64,000 bases of DNA from Typhlomys cinereus. Its lineage: Eukaryota > Chordata > Mammalia > Rodentia > Platacanthomyidae. Each line of letters starts with the position of its first letter. Within the stretch, counting starts at the first letter, position 1. Shown piece by piece: positions 11,351-23,490 of the stretch. The notes below the pieces were generated by a model. That model was not told the DNA's origin, did not search any database, and was given only the letters and a program-made list of their open reading frames with translations. The position numbers and the translations under genes were made by a program. Location of the stretch: the NCBI GenBank assembly GCA_023101885.1, contig JALPQD010000006.1, positions 15,586,085-15,650,084 on the forward strand, given 5' to 3'.

Positions 11351-12029
11351 GTCCCATCTGCTCAATGATATTTTTGGTATGTTTTCTACTCAAATATTTC
11401 ATTTATACTATGTGTATAAATGAACTAACTTGAACACTGATAAATGCTATTTAGCTTGTAAGTACACTGAAATATTAACTTTGATACTATGGTTGGATTA
11501 ATTATGATTCAAGTTGTACTCAGATGATGAAATTCATTAAGAGTTGCACATACTTTGAAGTGCACTGAAACCATACCATGTGTCTCCTTTTGGCATCCAG
11601 AACTGTTGAATCACATAACCACAGAGCTTCAGTTACAGAAATGACTCCTTAGACTGCATGTCCTTGCACATGGTCTCTGAAAATCTGTTTTCTTGTCGTA
11701 TTATTATTAATCAGCTCATATTCAACCATGATAGGCCTGAAGAGCTTAGTATGAGTTAGTTAAAATGTCATTCTGCTTTGAATTGGAATATGAACTGGAC
11801 ACTTTAACACTCATTATTGCTAGCAGCTGATGCTCTAATTGACAACCCAATGTCTTTGAATAGTCTAAAATGGGAGTACAATTTAATTATTAGCTGATGA
11901 GTGTACTATGTTTGCTATAAAAATATTCCTGGCTACCAGATATTGCAACAAAGAATATTCAGTAATGAAAACTTTAGAAATTCATAATCTAGCATGATAC
12001 TTTGAAAAATAAGATAGTGATTACAATGA
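11351..12029. other. Unique AT-rich intergenic sequence
   Basis: Nothing recognised. Confidence 0.5.
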
Positions 12030-12150
12030 CAAATATTTAATAAGTGCTTGCTACATCAGGCTCTGTGCTAATATTTTATTCTTGATCCTCCTCCTACCCT
12101 AGCTTTCTATGCAAAGAAAGGGAACTTAGAGAACAAGATCATTTTCTCAG
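12030..12150 (-). mobile_element. MIR-like remnant, antisense
   Basis: AATAAGTGCTTGCTACATCA followed by GGCTCTGTGCTAATATTTTATTC matches the pattern of the antisense end of MIR (…gcacctactatgtgcc…ctgtgctaag…). Highly diverged. Confidence 0.4.
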
Positions 12151-14314
12151 TGTACAAAAGAAAACTATATAGAGAGGCTTAGGAAATTGTAACATCCTAG
12201 CATGGTTAATATTTGGCAGAAAAACTTGGGTGACTTTTATAGAAGAACTCACAACCTCTTCTCATTTTCCACATTGTTGATATTATCAATACTCTATAAT
12301 ACCTGCATTTTGCCATTTGATTTCAGAACTTTCTTGTTAGATCAATGGCAGCAGATGGGAGGGTTAAGGATTGGGACTGTCGGATCAGGCAAAACATATC
12401 CATTTTGACACAGGAGTGTTTTTCATGGCATCTGTGAAATACCTTTTGTTCTATGACTTTGGTTCATATACAGTGTCTGCTTGCTAGATAGTGTCTGATG
12501 GAAGCAAACACCACACTCTTTTGCAGGCTGACACATTAGGGCACAGCTCTTCTAACATGGTACCTGTATCTTCTGCATCACCTCATCTGAAACTCAGTCA
12601 ATTCTCTGCTAGAAGACACCAAGGAGAAGAAGATGCATAATTGCTTGTCTGGTAGGATTTTAGATTATGTGAATAACTATCTATCCACAAGCAGAGTGCA
12701 GTCATCCATTTTTCTTCCTCAGTCAGTATATGATAAGAACTTTGGGAAGTGAAAAGAACTTTAAGATGGTTTCAAATGGATGACCCAGAACTCCCATGAT
12801 TTATGAACATTATCTGATTTTCCCTGAGAAAGTGACTAATTTCCAAAGCCTACAAACAAAGGAAAGAAAAGAAACAACAAATTTCACAGATAATGCGAAA
12901 AACTATCCGTTGTCAATAGGGATATGTTTTGTCTGACCCAACAGTCCAATCCTTAACTGTCTGCTGACATACAAAACAAGAGGTAGATAAGAACCCAAAT
13001 TCCTTCTATAACCTATTAGCTGGGTAACTGATTTTCATGTATGTGTGAGATTTCATGTATGTGTGGGAGCCACGTTTGGTCAGCTCTCTCTGTAAGCATT
13101 GAGGATCATAATTAAGTGTTTCCATTAGCTAACAAATTCATTTTGGGACTTTACCAAGATCAGCTGTGATAGGTGCTATGCTATGATGTTTCTGGACTTA
13201 AGTAATGTGGAATCTAAGGGCTGGCTGTCAGGAAGGTGGGTGTCTCCTCTTAAAGATACCTTTGTATCTAAGTAACTTAATAGACCAGGAAAACATGACT
13301 CTTGGAAAGATTAATGAAATGACTAGTTTTCTTGGGGTCAGAAGAGAATGATGCTTTCCAGACAAACCTGATTACCTGAGTACAATTCCCACAGAACATA
13401 CTGTGAAAAGGGAAAGCGAATTCCCACAACCTATACTGTGATCCCCACATGTACACCATGGCCTTCATACATGTATACACATAACCCATTAAGTGTAAAA
13501 ACTTCAGAAAGTAAAGTTCTCATTCATTTCTTTCCTGCTTTATTGAGGGCTAGCCAAAGGATTTTCTCATTGCAAGATACAAAGAGATACCAAAAACAAA
13601 TTTAAAGAAAGAAAATATTCAGCACTTGAAAAACCACAGAGGTTATTTTGATTATTAAATAATCTCACTTTCTTTGGAGGAGCAGCTCTGGAATTTTTCT
13701 CAGCAGCCTCTTTCTGAACCCCTCCTAATGGATACACGTGTGTTTACAGAGAACTACATTGTTCTTTTAATGGCTGAAACCAAAGTGGGCCTCAGGGTCC
13801 CTGGAGTGTGACCCCCTGTGCTAGGTTCCACTCCATTGACAATCTTCTTGGAGACACTTCTTGCTGGTTACTTGTTCTCATTACAAATAGGAGGACGGGA
13901 GCAAGAGATAAGCAGCAGGATTCAGGCCTCTGATGGATGGTATCACCTTATGTCCAAGAATGTTATTAAAATTTCCCTATAGCATAATCTTATTTCAGGA
14001 TTCTGAAATGTCAAGTCCTGTGGGGCTGTTTATACCTGGCAGCCAGAGTTTTCTTTCCTTCCTCTAGAACACAGAGTTGGGGATAACAGTTACATGATTA
14101 CTTCTTCAAGAATGTAAGAATTCTCTTTTTTCTATTCTTTGATTTTTTGTGATACTTAATAATCCCCAATGTGTAGTATTATGTATTTTTTAAAAAAATA
14201 CCTCCTTTATCTTACTTGGACATTTGGGCTTATCAAAGCAAGAGAGATTATACCTTCTAATGTCATATAGGATAATATCTTCAGTATTTTATACACGAAA
14301 TGTATACATAATGC
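12151..14314. other. Unique intergenic sequence
   Basis: Two kilobases with no gene, RNA gene or confident repeat. A 70-codon minus frame at 13277-13489 has no recognisable domain. Confidence 0.5.
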
Positions 14315-14410
14315 TTTTTATTTTTTGAAGGAAGTACTAGATATTGATCACTCCCTCTTATACATACCCAGCAAGTACTCTACCACTTTGCTATAATCCT
14401 AGCCCTTAAA
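14315..14410 (-). mobile_element. ID-like SINE remnant, antisense
   Basis: TATTTTTTGAAGGAAGTACT, then GCAAGTACTCTACCACTTTG and CTATAATCCTAGCCC: the ID-type tRNA head in reverse (…ctctaccactgagctacatccc…). Confidence 0.55.
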
Positions 14411-14504
14411 TATTTTTAAATAATTTAAATTTCCAACTAAATTTTCTTAAATGACAGTATTAAATCCAATCACAACTGAACATCGATCGGGCATATGTTC
14501 TTTA

Positions 14505-14590
14505 CATTCAGTGAGCATCTACAATCTCTGATGTGCCGAATGTCATGCTAGACTCTGAAGATCCAAAGGAAAATATCTGAAGAAGCCCTT
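14505..14590 (-). mobile_element. L2-like LINE 3' remnant, antisense
   Basis: CATTCAGTGAGCATCTACAA, GTGCCGAATGTCATGCTAGA and a following GAAGATCCAAAGG follow the antisense L2 3' end pattern. Short and diverged. Confidence 0.4.
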
Positions 14591-14990
14591 GATCTTGATG
14601 CAGCGTACTAAAACAGAACTTTGTCTATGAAAGCATCCTGCCACCATAGGAACTCATTTATTTGACATGGTCACATTCACCAGGAAAGCTATCTAAGTGA
14701 CAGCTCTCAAGTGAGGACCTTGCTTCTCTCTGTAGCACTGTTCTTTCTCTGACATCCCTTTTACACCTGACTTTTGACTCCTCTCTGTGAACTTTCATCA
14801 CCTTCTTTATGTCGCTTTTGTCTGTGAGAATAACATTCTTTCCCTCATGGATATTTACTATGAATGGTAGAATCTTCATCCCTCCACTGCTAAATGAAAT
14901 TCCCTGTCCAGTATCCTTCACTCTCATTGCTTAGAGGAAATATGAAGTTTTAAATAGTATAAAATTTTCCCCATTGTCACTTTCCATCTT
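14591..14990. other. Unique intergenic sequence
   Basis: Nothing recognised beyond a domainless 89-codon frame on the minus strand. Confidence 0.5.
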
Positions 14991-15061
14991 TTACTCCTTT
15001 CTTTCCTTTCTTCCTTTCTTCCTTTCTTCCTTTCTTCCTTTCTTCCTTCCTTCCTTCCTTT

Positions 15062-15120
<59 letters not shown>

Positions 15121-15275
15121 CTCTCTCTTTCTCTCTCTCTTTCTCTGTCTCTCCTTCCCTCCCTCCCTGTCTCTCCCTCCCTCCCTGTCTCTCCCTCTCT
15201 TCCTCCCTCCCTCCCTCCTTTCCTCCTTCCCTCCCTCCCTCCTTCCTTCCTTCTCTTTCTCTCTCTTTCTTTTGG
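14991..15275. repeat. Long polypyrimidine tract, (TTCC)n/(TTTC)n/(TC)n/(CCCT)n
   Basis: About 285 bases that are almost entirely C and T on the plus strand. Blocks in order: TTCC-type, a long TTTC array, TC-rich, then CCCT/CCTT-rich with two near-identical TGTCTCTCCCTCCC modules. The overlapping frames of 103 and 134 codons (Phe/Leu/Ser on one strand, Lys/Arg/Glu on the other) are repeat translation. Such tracts can form triplex DNA. Confidence 0.95.
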
Positions 15276-17620
15276 TGGGGGCTAAGATGACAGAAAGGTG
15301 AAATGAAGAGCAGAGCATGGCATCTACAGTTGAATTCTCTGTTACTTTATAGTAAGAGCTTTGCTGAGGATGGCTTTGCACTGTTACAAAGGCGTCACTG
15401 AGCAGGTATGCAAGTTCACAGAATCTCAGGTTCTCAAGCTTTTGCTCACATTGGCCAACAGGAATGGTCCTTGATCTGATAGGATCCTGACTAATCTGAT
15501 TGTGCTAAGGGGGCAGATCAGGGAGATAAAGAAATAAACCATACCCTGAACTCACATGGCCTTCTTTGGGATAGCTGTGCCTCTATCCTCAACCTTCTGG
15601 TGGAGGCCAAGAGAGACAGGTGGCAATCAAGTTACTCTTTAGTCATGCTTTAAAAGTGACAACCTAACATAAAAATTAAATAAAAGCAAAGAAGTAGCTT
15701 TCCTATTTCCCAACTGTGGTCATTGGCAAAATGGCATCTACTTCATGAAGAATTCATTAGAAATGTGCAGTATCAAACCCCACCCCAGATATACAGAATT
15801 AGAGCCAATGGTTTGAAAAGATCCCTGGTGATTATTCCACAAATAAAACTTTGAGATACACTGACAGAGGCAATGTCTTTTCTCATTGACAAAAGGGAAA
15901 GAAAGGCAAAGGCTCATAAATGAAAGAAATTTCCAGCAGTCATGTAGGGAAGGAAAAGTTGAGGGAAAAGAGAAGAGTATGAATACATTTCAGTTCATAT
16001 GTGTGTGAGTGCACATATGTGCATGGGGTGTCAGGTGTGCACACATGAGATGGGGGGCTGAGAATTCCCCCACCCTGACACATATCTCGAAAAATATCCC
16101 AAAATTTTCATCTTGCCCTGGAGCTCAATTACCAGAGTCTTCTCCTTTGCCTACAAGGTATACCTTCAGTCTGTCTCCTACCTGAGGTGTTCACAGACTG
16201 TCCTAGACAGTAGGAATATCACCCCAACTTTCATCCTTCACCCCAGCACCAGCTTTGATGGTGGTAACGTCTTTCTGACTTACCTCACAGGCCAAGGGTT
16301 AGAAAGCACAGTGAAAGAAGTTCTCATGATTCTTTGAAGCAAGAATCCAGCCGTGCTGTACTCCCCTCACCATTTTTGAATGGATCATGTATATCATCCA
16401 ACACAGCATTGTTGATTCTCCAGTTCAGAAGCACCATAAAAATCCAGTTCTGTCTGCATTATACTTGAAATATTACACTATTGTAACCATAGGAGACATA
16501 GTGATTGCCTAGCTTATATTTAGATAAAATAAATGAAGGAAAAATTCATGCCTGTATAATATTAACTCATCAATGGCATGTAATACTCCTTACTCTTTAT
16601 TGAGAATGTTCCAGAAATGACAGTGCGGTCTTCTTTCAAGTCTTGCATGCTACTACTCAGAACAGTTAAGCTTCTGACCAGAGGAACAAGGAGAAGGAAA
16701 AGTCCTCTCACAAACAAATGTCTGCTAAAGATAGAGAACAGAGAGCACTTATAAAAATGATAATTAAAGCCCAGCATGAGAGACATTTCTAATGAAAATA
16801 ATAATGGTAATGTCCCTCAAACAATTCCTGAAAAATATTTGATATGATTGTTGCTATACTATTATTATATTATGGCTAATAATAATGATAGGTTAAACTA
16901 AGAGACTGGACTTCCAGTTTAACTATATAAGCATATGTAGGAAAGGATCTCCCACAGGGATTGCTTTGATTAATAAAGGAGTCTGACAGATCTTCTCTCA
17001 GCCTACTGCCAGGTACCAATTGATTGCCTTCATCCAGTAACTGTTCAATTTGTTTCCTGTAATCACATCGCACAAATTGTGAGCCTCTGCCACCTGGTGA
17101 CAAAGTGGATGTTGTTTCAATAGGGTGCTAGTGTAGCCCATGGCTCCCACCCTCTCACCTTCATGCTTTCCCATCTGCTACCCCAGCCTGTCTTCTTCAT
17201 GCTTGCAGCCTGGACACATCTAAGGCCACTAACTTCTCTGCAAATCTATCTGGTGGCCAGGAAGGAGTAAATAGCCCAGAGCTTCACAGCAGAATCTTTC
17301 AGAGCAAACATCCTTGGCCACGTCTCATGACCTCTCCCCATGCTTAAAGAAAACTCATCATCTCACAGCATGAATCAGCATGGCCTCATTACAGACAGAA
17401 TTAGAGTTACAATGGGCCAGTATGGGAATCACAATGGGTTTTTAAAAAAGCATAGTCTCAGGGAAAAGGAATGGGAGAGAAAGTAAGTATGATGCAAACC
17501 CAGGAGTAGACATCAATGCAGACCAGAAAATGTCACTAAACCAGTAGGAACACCAGGGACTTCAGCGCGATTGACATTGAACCAAGGCAAGAGCCGTCAG
17601 CATTCCACCCTGCTGCTTCT
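15276..17620. other. Unique intergenic sequence
   Basis: No gene or confident repeat recognised in over 2 kb. Domainless frames lie at 16113-16337 and 16562-16786. Confidence 0.5.
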
Positions 17621-17668
17621 TTTTCTGTTTTTTTTTTTTTATTCAATTGTGCATGTGTGCGCGTGTAC

Positions 17669-17710
<42 letters not shown>

Positions 17711-17909
17711 AACCACCATGGACCGCCTCCACCTCCTCCTTGTTTACTCTGCCCTCTGCCCTGGGATTCACAGGCTCCGTCCTACCAGGAATAGAAACGC
17801 AGGCTGCCCTTGCTTCTGCCTGTCATCTATACGTGGGGTCTAGGATTCAAACTCAGGACCTTCCGCCTCCAAGGCAGAGGCTTAATCCCTGAGCCACCTC
17901 TCCAGCCCC
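17621..17909 (-). mobile_element. B2-superfamily SINE with (TG)n tail, antisense
   Basis: Read on the minus strand it starts at 17909 with GGGGCTGGAGAGGTGGCTCA and ends in a (CA)n run, CAATTGAATA and an A-tail (plus-strand T run 17627-17641). It is close in sequence to the 8.7-kb copy. Flanking TGCTGCTTCT and TGCTACTTCT are probably a diverged TSD. Plus-strand frames of 90 and 81 codons here are SINE antisense. Confidence 0.9.
17672..17708. repeat. (TG)n microsatellite within SINE tail
   Basis: About 18 uninterrupted TG units, the expanded CA tail of the minus-strand SINE. Confidence 0.95.
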
Positions 17910-18149
17910 GCACACTGCTACTTCTAAACTGATCACTTTTTTATTATTCTTATGCAGGTCTTTATTTCTTGCTTGGCCTTCATCTCTCTGTCTAACTAGA
18001 TAAAAGGCTTACACAAGGTAAGTACGTGCAAATCTTTACTATTTTTAAAGTTCTTAAACCATACCTGTATGTCCAAACTTCTCCATATTCAGTCACATAT
18101 CTCATGGAGTGGAAAATAACTCTCAAATGCCAAGTGAAATGTCAAAGAT

Positions 18150-18395
18150 CTTACAAGCCAGGCCTGTGGATACAAAGTCTGCAATCCAGGGTTCTTTGGA
18201 AGCTGAGGGAAGAAAATCTCAACTTCAAAACCTGACTGATCAATAAAATGAGAACAAATCCAGCTCTGGACAATTTAGTGAAACTCTGTAGCAAGCAGTA
18301 AAAAAGAAGGATGAGTATTCAGTGATAGAGAATTTGCCTACTATGCAGGACCTTAAGTTCTATCTCCAATATTCCTGGGGGAAATGCAAAAGATC
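18150..18395 (+). mobile_element. B4-like SINE (B1-like plus ID-like halves)
   Basis: The first half, AAGCCAGGCCTGTGGATACA to GAAGCTGAGGGAAGAAAATC, follows the B1 consensus. The second half, GAGTATTCAGTGATAGAGAA to TGCCTACTATGCAGGACCTT, follows the ID head. This B1-then-ID order is characteristic of B4. Diverged, so old. Confidence 0.6.
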
Positions 18396-18405
18396 AAGAA
18401 CCCCA

Positions 18406-18624
18406 GGGGCTAAAGAGATGGTTTAGCATTTAAAGCCTTTACCTCACAAACAAAAGAACCTGAGTTCAGATTCCTACCCCTTTGTGAAAACACAAGGTAG
18501 TAATGGCAGTGGCCTGTACTTTCAGTTCTGAGAGGCAGAACCTGAAAATCCACAGAAGAAAAGGATAAGATGGTAGAGCAATCCAGAATGATTCCTGAAG
18601 TCATTCTTGGGCCTGCACAGGCAG

Positions 18625-18668
<44 letters not shown>

Positions 18669-18755
18669 GGTTTCTGCTTCTACACTTCTATATACATGTA
18701 TACACCTGCACCCACACCTACACTCACACAAATAAATAAATAATAAATAAAGTAA
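18406..18755 (+). mobile_element. Older B2-superfamily SINE with (CA)n and (AAAT)n tail
   Basis: Begins GGGGCTAAAGAGATGGTTTA and has CCTGAGTTCAGATTCCTACC at the B-box position. The body motif ATTCCTGAAGTCATTCTTGG is followed by (CA)n at 18629-18667 and (AAAT)n at 18729-18751. Same older subfamily as the 5.6, 25.2 and 61.2 kb copies. It sits directly after the B4 element. Confidence 0.85.
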
Positions 18756-19169
18756 CCCACTGTGTTTAAAAACAAGACCTTAGACCTTATTATCTTGTTT
18801 CTATACCTAAGGAAACAGTGAACGGATGGTGTCCTAGCATGACACTGCTTTTCATCTTCATATCTGTGGCTTAGTGGTGTAAAACTGTCCTTCACACTGA
18901 ACCCTTCACACTGTAACTTAGACAACTTTCATTTCCTTCCTGCCACAACTGCAGACTCACACCCTGATTGTATTCTCGAAACTCCAGACTTCCTTCATTT
19001 CTGTGTTGATGTGGCTTCATCTTTTCTTCTGTCAGGGATTCGTTTTGAGAAATGCTACTGGATATGACATCCGTCTCTGTTATATGTCCATCATTTAACA
19101 TTGAGAGCATGAGTATTTAATTCTTTAGTAGTTCCAAAATTATTTGAAGAAAGATGCTCTTAAAACTGT
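18756..19169. other. Unique intergenic sequence
   Basis: Nothing recognised. Confidence 0.5.
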
Positions 19170-19178
19170 CTGCTGAAA
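19170..19178. repeat. L1 target-site duplication, left copy
   Basis: CTGCTGAAA. An identical copy at 19756-19764 follows the A-rich tail of the L1. Confidence 0.8.
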
Positions 19179-19755
19179 AACTGCAAAAGAAAATCAACAA
19201 ACCACAATCCAGAACTTCAGAGACTCTATATCAACCACATAGAACTAGGCCCACCTAATCTCTCCCCATCCTGAAGCTCAGGGACATTTGCAGAAGAAGA
19301 GGCGGTAAGATTGTAAGAGCAAAAGGATGGGAGGAGCAATGATTTGCAAGATACTCCACACTAGTTAGGGCCGAAGCAATCATAATAGGACTTTGCATAC
19401 CCTGCGCAATGTCCAACACACTATTGACCTCAAAAAGTCTAGCATCAGCTAAAGGCACCAAGATCCTTGGCGGCAAGGGATTGACAGCCACAGTAGTTTT
19501 CCTATACTTAAGGGGAACACGAGAAAGGGTTCAGGGAAATGCCACTGGGTCCTTGTACGTCATCGAAGAGGAGGACCCAGAGGAGAGTTAGGCATACACA
19601 ATAAAGGACTCTCTGGGAATTGAAGGGGAGGCACTGGGGGATGGGGAGGGAGAGGAGGGGGAGCAGGAGGTTCGGGGAGAGGAGGAGCGAGGGAGGGAAC
19701 TAGTCTACCTATTAAGTTTGTATGAGCGGAAATAATAAAAAATGTATTAAAAAAA
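19179..19755 (+). mobile_element. 5'-truncated L1 (3' UTR only)
   Basis: Only the L1 3' UTR remains. It starts AAACTGCAAAAGAAAATCAA and carries a G/A-rich tract (about 19620-19695). It ends TTAAGTTTGTATGAGCGGAA, then a short A-rich tail. Homologous to 30255-31256 (same strand) and 35380-36452 (reverse). Bounded by a 9-bp TSD. Frames crossing it (19255-19491 minus, 19409-19591 plus) recur in the other L1 copies and are non-coding UTR. Confidence 0.92.
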
Positions 19756-19842
19756 CTGCTGAAACACACGGAGTTCACCTTATGCATCATATAAGCATAT
19801 ATTCTTTTTAACTGGGTTACGTGCAAAGCTTATGACAATATA

Positions 19843-20345
19843 TGAGGAGACCTAGAACCCGATTTTGGTTTCCTTTTAGTTCTTGTATATAGCCTTCACA
19901 ATGTGGCCCAGTCAGAGCGCAGTCATTAGCTCTAACTAGAGACAGGCTGAGAGGTTGGAATGCTTGGAATGTAGCCCCACATGCATAGCTAAGCACCTGA
20001 AGAGCAACATTCCTGCCCCACTGGAGTTGCCCATCCCCTGCTCCTCCCCTTACCAGGTTGCAATTCAAACTGCTCACAGACCGGGGGGAGGGGGGGAGAT
20101 CCCTGCGTGCCGAAACCGTTGGCTGTTAGCCAATCATGTAACTACCAAGTTGGAAGCCCCCTGCCCCCCCCACCTGTAAACTATAAAATTTCACCCGGAC
20201 AAAGGGCCGCGTGTTTCCCAGCTGGACACTGCTGTTGGGCTGTTGTGAGCCCAGGTTTGAATCTGCTAATAAAGACCCTCATGCGATTTGCAGCCAGTGT
20301 TGGCTCCTTGTTGATATTTGGGACCCCCAGAATCTGGCCACAACA
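19843..20345 (+). mobile_element. Solo LTR, class-I (ERV1-like)
   Basis: The termini are TG…CA (TGAGGAGACC at the start, GGCCACAACA at the end). They are flanked by a 4-bp TATA repeat at 19839-19842 and 20346-20349, the TSD size usual for class-I retroviruses. Promoter signals appear in order: CCAAT near 20130, TATAAAA at 20182, then the polyadenylation signal AATAAA at 20268. The U5-like end contains TTTGGGACCCCCAGAAT. No internal retroviral genes or partner LTR are present, so this is a solo LTR formed by LTR-LTR recombination. Class assignment is an inference from structure. Confidence 0.75.
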
Positions 20346-20349
20346 TATA

Positions 20350-21735
20350 AAATGTGAACTTTTGGTTATTTTAATTTGGACATCAAGCAGGAAGCAACTT
20401 TCCACAGTAAGTACCTGGAATACAGAGAATGCTGATTTCATCAGTGAGAAATAAGTCTTCAGGCAAAAGTGTGATGCGAACCACAATCCATGGGAACTGA
20501 GGGAGGGGATGGACCGCACCACCATCCCAATAACTCAATAAAGGAGACAATAGTGGGGAAAAGCAGGGTCTGAGGATGCATTTTAAGTAAGGTCCGGGCC
20601 ATCATCATCACAGAGTGAGTCAGTGCCTCTGACCCACCTACCCATCCCAAGCCAACAATGACTGCCCGTGTGAGAAGCATTGAATGGGCAATATTTGAGA
20701 ATGCAAAGGACAGATATTTTAAGATGACATACAGTCACTAAAGCTTGACTTAGCTTTACATCTTTTACTGGGTTACTGATATGTAGAACAAACATACATA
20801 CTTTGTAGGTAAGAAAACCTTCGAGGGGAAACAAACAAACAAACAAACAAAAAACAGGAAGAAATACAAATTCTTCAAGTCTGCATGTAACAGCCAAGTT
20901 CATCAGCAAAGGCTAGACTGCTTAATACTAAACAGAAGACTTAAAAAAACTATTCTCATTCTCTTTGATTAAGACTCCATTCCCATTCCCTTTCCACTAA
21001 AACTACCAACTTCTTTTACTGGTATTAACTGATTATCAGCTTCCACAAATTCAGTGTTACTGTCTGTGAGTGCATCCTCAACGCAGTCTAAATGCTTTTT
21101 CTGAAGGAAAAATGAAGTCACATCACCACCATTTCCTACACCTTTCCACTTAGCTTATGCAGTCACACCCTTAGGGCTTGTTCAGCCTTGATTAGGCAGG
21201 GTGAAGACAGAAACAAAGCGGCCAAGCTTGATGACTGCCTTATAGGAGCCCATATTATAGGTACTAAGAGGCCAAGTCCAAGTCCTTGACAGGTGCACCA
21301 GGCTTGCACAATATGGAATTTGCTTCTCTCTGCAACTTCCTCTACTACTTCCTGCTGATGCTGATGTTGGATTCTTGCTTTCATTTCCACAGCGAGAATG
21401 CATTTCTCAGTTGACACTTGCTTCAGTCTCTCTCACCTCCCAGGTTTTCCTTAGGAGGCTTCTCGTGCTGGCATCCCTTACCCACCCACTTGGGCCTGCC
21501 TGCCCCAACCTTACTGCCCCCTGCTACATTTTTCACCACTATTTTCTCTCTGCACATCTGTTCTTTGTCATTGGTTCATCTCCAGGAAAGCTACCCTGCT
21601 GACCACTGGTAAACAAGTCAGTGTGCAGGGAAGATCCTGATTTATGCTGCTGCTAAGTTATCATCGGTTGGGTGGGTCGTTAAGCTTGACTTTTTCTCTC
21701 TGTTTTTTAATGACTAAGGACTGTGAGGAAACATT
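20350..21735. other. Unique intergenic sequence with a short (CAAA)n
   Basis: A (CAAA)5-type run lies at 20830-20852. Overlapping frames of 108-115 codons at 20107-20909 are partly LTR and have no recognisable domain. No gene seen. Confidence 0.5.
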
Positions 21736-21739
21736 CCCA

Positions 21740-22392
21740 AATGGTGACCTAGGACACCAATTGTCTTCTTCACAATAAGGCAGGATTAGAGAAGCTTTGC
21801 TGGGATGGGTCTCTCAAGGTCTTTGAAGGTCTTTGGATTCCACTGCTGGAATCACCCTGAAGGAACACTTCTGCTGAGGAACTGACTCCAATCCTCCCAC
21901 AGATAAGATGGCCAACTTCCTTATGAAAGGATTATGGAGATGAGCTCTGCACAATTAACAACTTGATGTCTGGGCCCAAGAGCAATTTGGTTGGGCCCCA
22001 ATGGGAGTTAACCAATGAGAAAAAGCCAGTTTCCCTGGCTTGTCTATGTATATAAATAAGCCTGGCTCTGGCAGCCATATTTGGCACACTAGTCCCTCGT
22101 GGTACTTGTGTCGTCAGTTCTTTCTAGCTCCTTGTCTGCTCTTCATGGACGCTATGCCTAGGGTCCATGAGTTCTCCAGCGCCCTAGCCCCTCATGGTAC
22201 TCAAGATATCATGAGTTCTTTTTCCAGCTATTGGCTTCTCACGAGTTCTCCAGGGCGTCCTAGCCCCTCATGGCACTCCACGTCTGGAGTCCATGAGTTC
22301 TAGCCTTTCTCTCCTCTAATAAACTCTACCTTAATCCTCTACACGTGTTCTGGTTTCAATCTTCAGCTCTGGATCACAAGAACCCTACAACA
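21740..22392 (+). mobile_element. Unnamed LTR family, copy A
   Basis: Homologous to copy B at 33590-34232. Shared signals are AACTGACTCCAATCCTCC, a TATA box (TATAAATA at 22051), polyadenylation signal AATAAA at 22318-22323 and a following TTCTGGTTTCA-TCTTCA. The transcribed part holds several CATGAGTTCT-type repeats (about 22165, 22210, 22290). The right end is CAACA. The left end is uncertain, between 21740 and 21798. No retroviral genes are adjacent, so it is a solo LTR. An 87-codon frame (22040-22303) is LTR sequence. Confidence 0.75.
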
Positions 22393-23329
22393 TTAGTACG
22401 ATGGTTTCCTGTCCCTGCAATAATAACAATATTCTGTTTAGTGAATACTCCACTAGTGGACAACTTTCATTGAATGAGTAAATAGCAGAAAACATTCAAT
22501 GACATCAAAAAAGTTTTAAAACCATGGCTGGATGGCAAAAATCCTTTTGCCCAAATGGGAGAGTAGAATTTTCACAGATTTTTACTTGAGATAAAGATTC
22601 TTTCATTGTCTTACCATGTTTTATTACCCCGATGTCTCCTCCTCCAGTGGCATGATTCAGACACTGGCACTGAAACCATGAAACCTTACATCTGAATTAT
22701 GTATGACATGCCACATCTAAAAGGCTCTGCCAGGTACAGGCAACATTAATATTTGGAAGGCCTATAGTATGGCAGTAGGGTGATTTAAAAGGGAGACTAA
22801 TCAGAGACTGCATCTTAGTAAATAAATCCAAGGTCTAATTTGTTTAGTCCTTCATGCACATTTTTTAAGGGGAATTAATACTCTTTTTAAGGAGCAAATC
22901 AATACAGACTCTGAAGTGCTGACTTAGTAGGTTTAAAATGGAAATGTTGTTCTCCTCTACAACTGCCTACTGGCTAATCTCCTTTATCCAGCCTGTCTCT
23001 ATTCCATTCCAATAGAAAAAAATGCAGGGCTATCCATCAAGCATCAAGCATTTAGTAATCCTTGCTGCTGTGTGTAGAGGACTGCTTGGCTATTACAGGG
23101 AAATAGATTACAGACAGGCTTGGCTTTGTCATTAAGAGGTTGATAAGCCAGAGAGAGAAAGGAAGCTATATTAGATCAGACATGCAAAGAATAATTACAA
23201 TAAATACTCTGTCAGATCCTGTTGTATAAGTCATTGTCACAAGTATTTTCTAGTTGGTGTGCTGTCCATGGTCCTTCATTGGCTCTCTTCCATCCCCAAG
23301 TATAAACACAGAGGATATTTTGTTTGTAT
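22393..23329. other. Unique intergenic sequence
   Basis: Contains the source arm of the inverted segment (22701-22783). Otherwise nothing recognised. Confidence 0.55.
22701..22783. repeat. Inverted repeat, arm 1
   Basis: 83 bases whose reverse complement occurs at 23660-23742 with 4 mismatches. This arm lies in unique sequence and is probably the source; the other lies inside a SINE. Confidence 0.95.
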
Positions 23330-23490
23330 TAATATGCATTTAATCTGCACATTATCCCTCAGAGGTCTGTAAGATAAGATTACTTGACAGATGAAGGAAG
23401 AAGATGTGAAAAAGTTAAATAACAGGTGCAAGACTCTTTCTCTGAGAATTGGCACAACTTGAGCTCAAAACCCAGGTATACCTAAGTGTA
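23330..23490 (-). mobile_element. MIR remnant, antisense
   Basis: ATCTGCACATTATCCCTCAG, then GACAGATGAAGGAAGAAG, AAAGTTAAATAACAGG and CTCAAAACCCAGG follow the antisense MIR order (catttta-cagatgaggaaa…gttaagtaac…cgaacccagg). Diverged but clear. Confidence 0.65.

Noticed and set aside
14977..15381. 134-codon Lys/Arg/Glu-rich frame and its 103-codon opposite-strand partner
   Set aside because: Translation of the polypyrimidine tract only.
19255..19491. Similar 78-81 codon frames at 19.3, 30.7 and 35.6 kb suggested a conserved small protein
   Set aside because: All three lie at the same place in the L1 3' UTR and are alike because the UTR copies are homologous. The start and end codons are not under visible constraint.
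22040..22303. 87-codon frame with Leu/Ser-rich sequence
   Set aside because: Falls inside the LTR between its TATA box and polyadenylation signal, and the frame is not kept in the second LTR copy.
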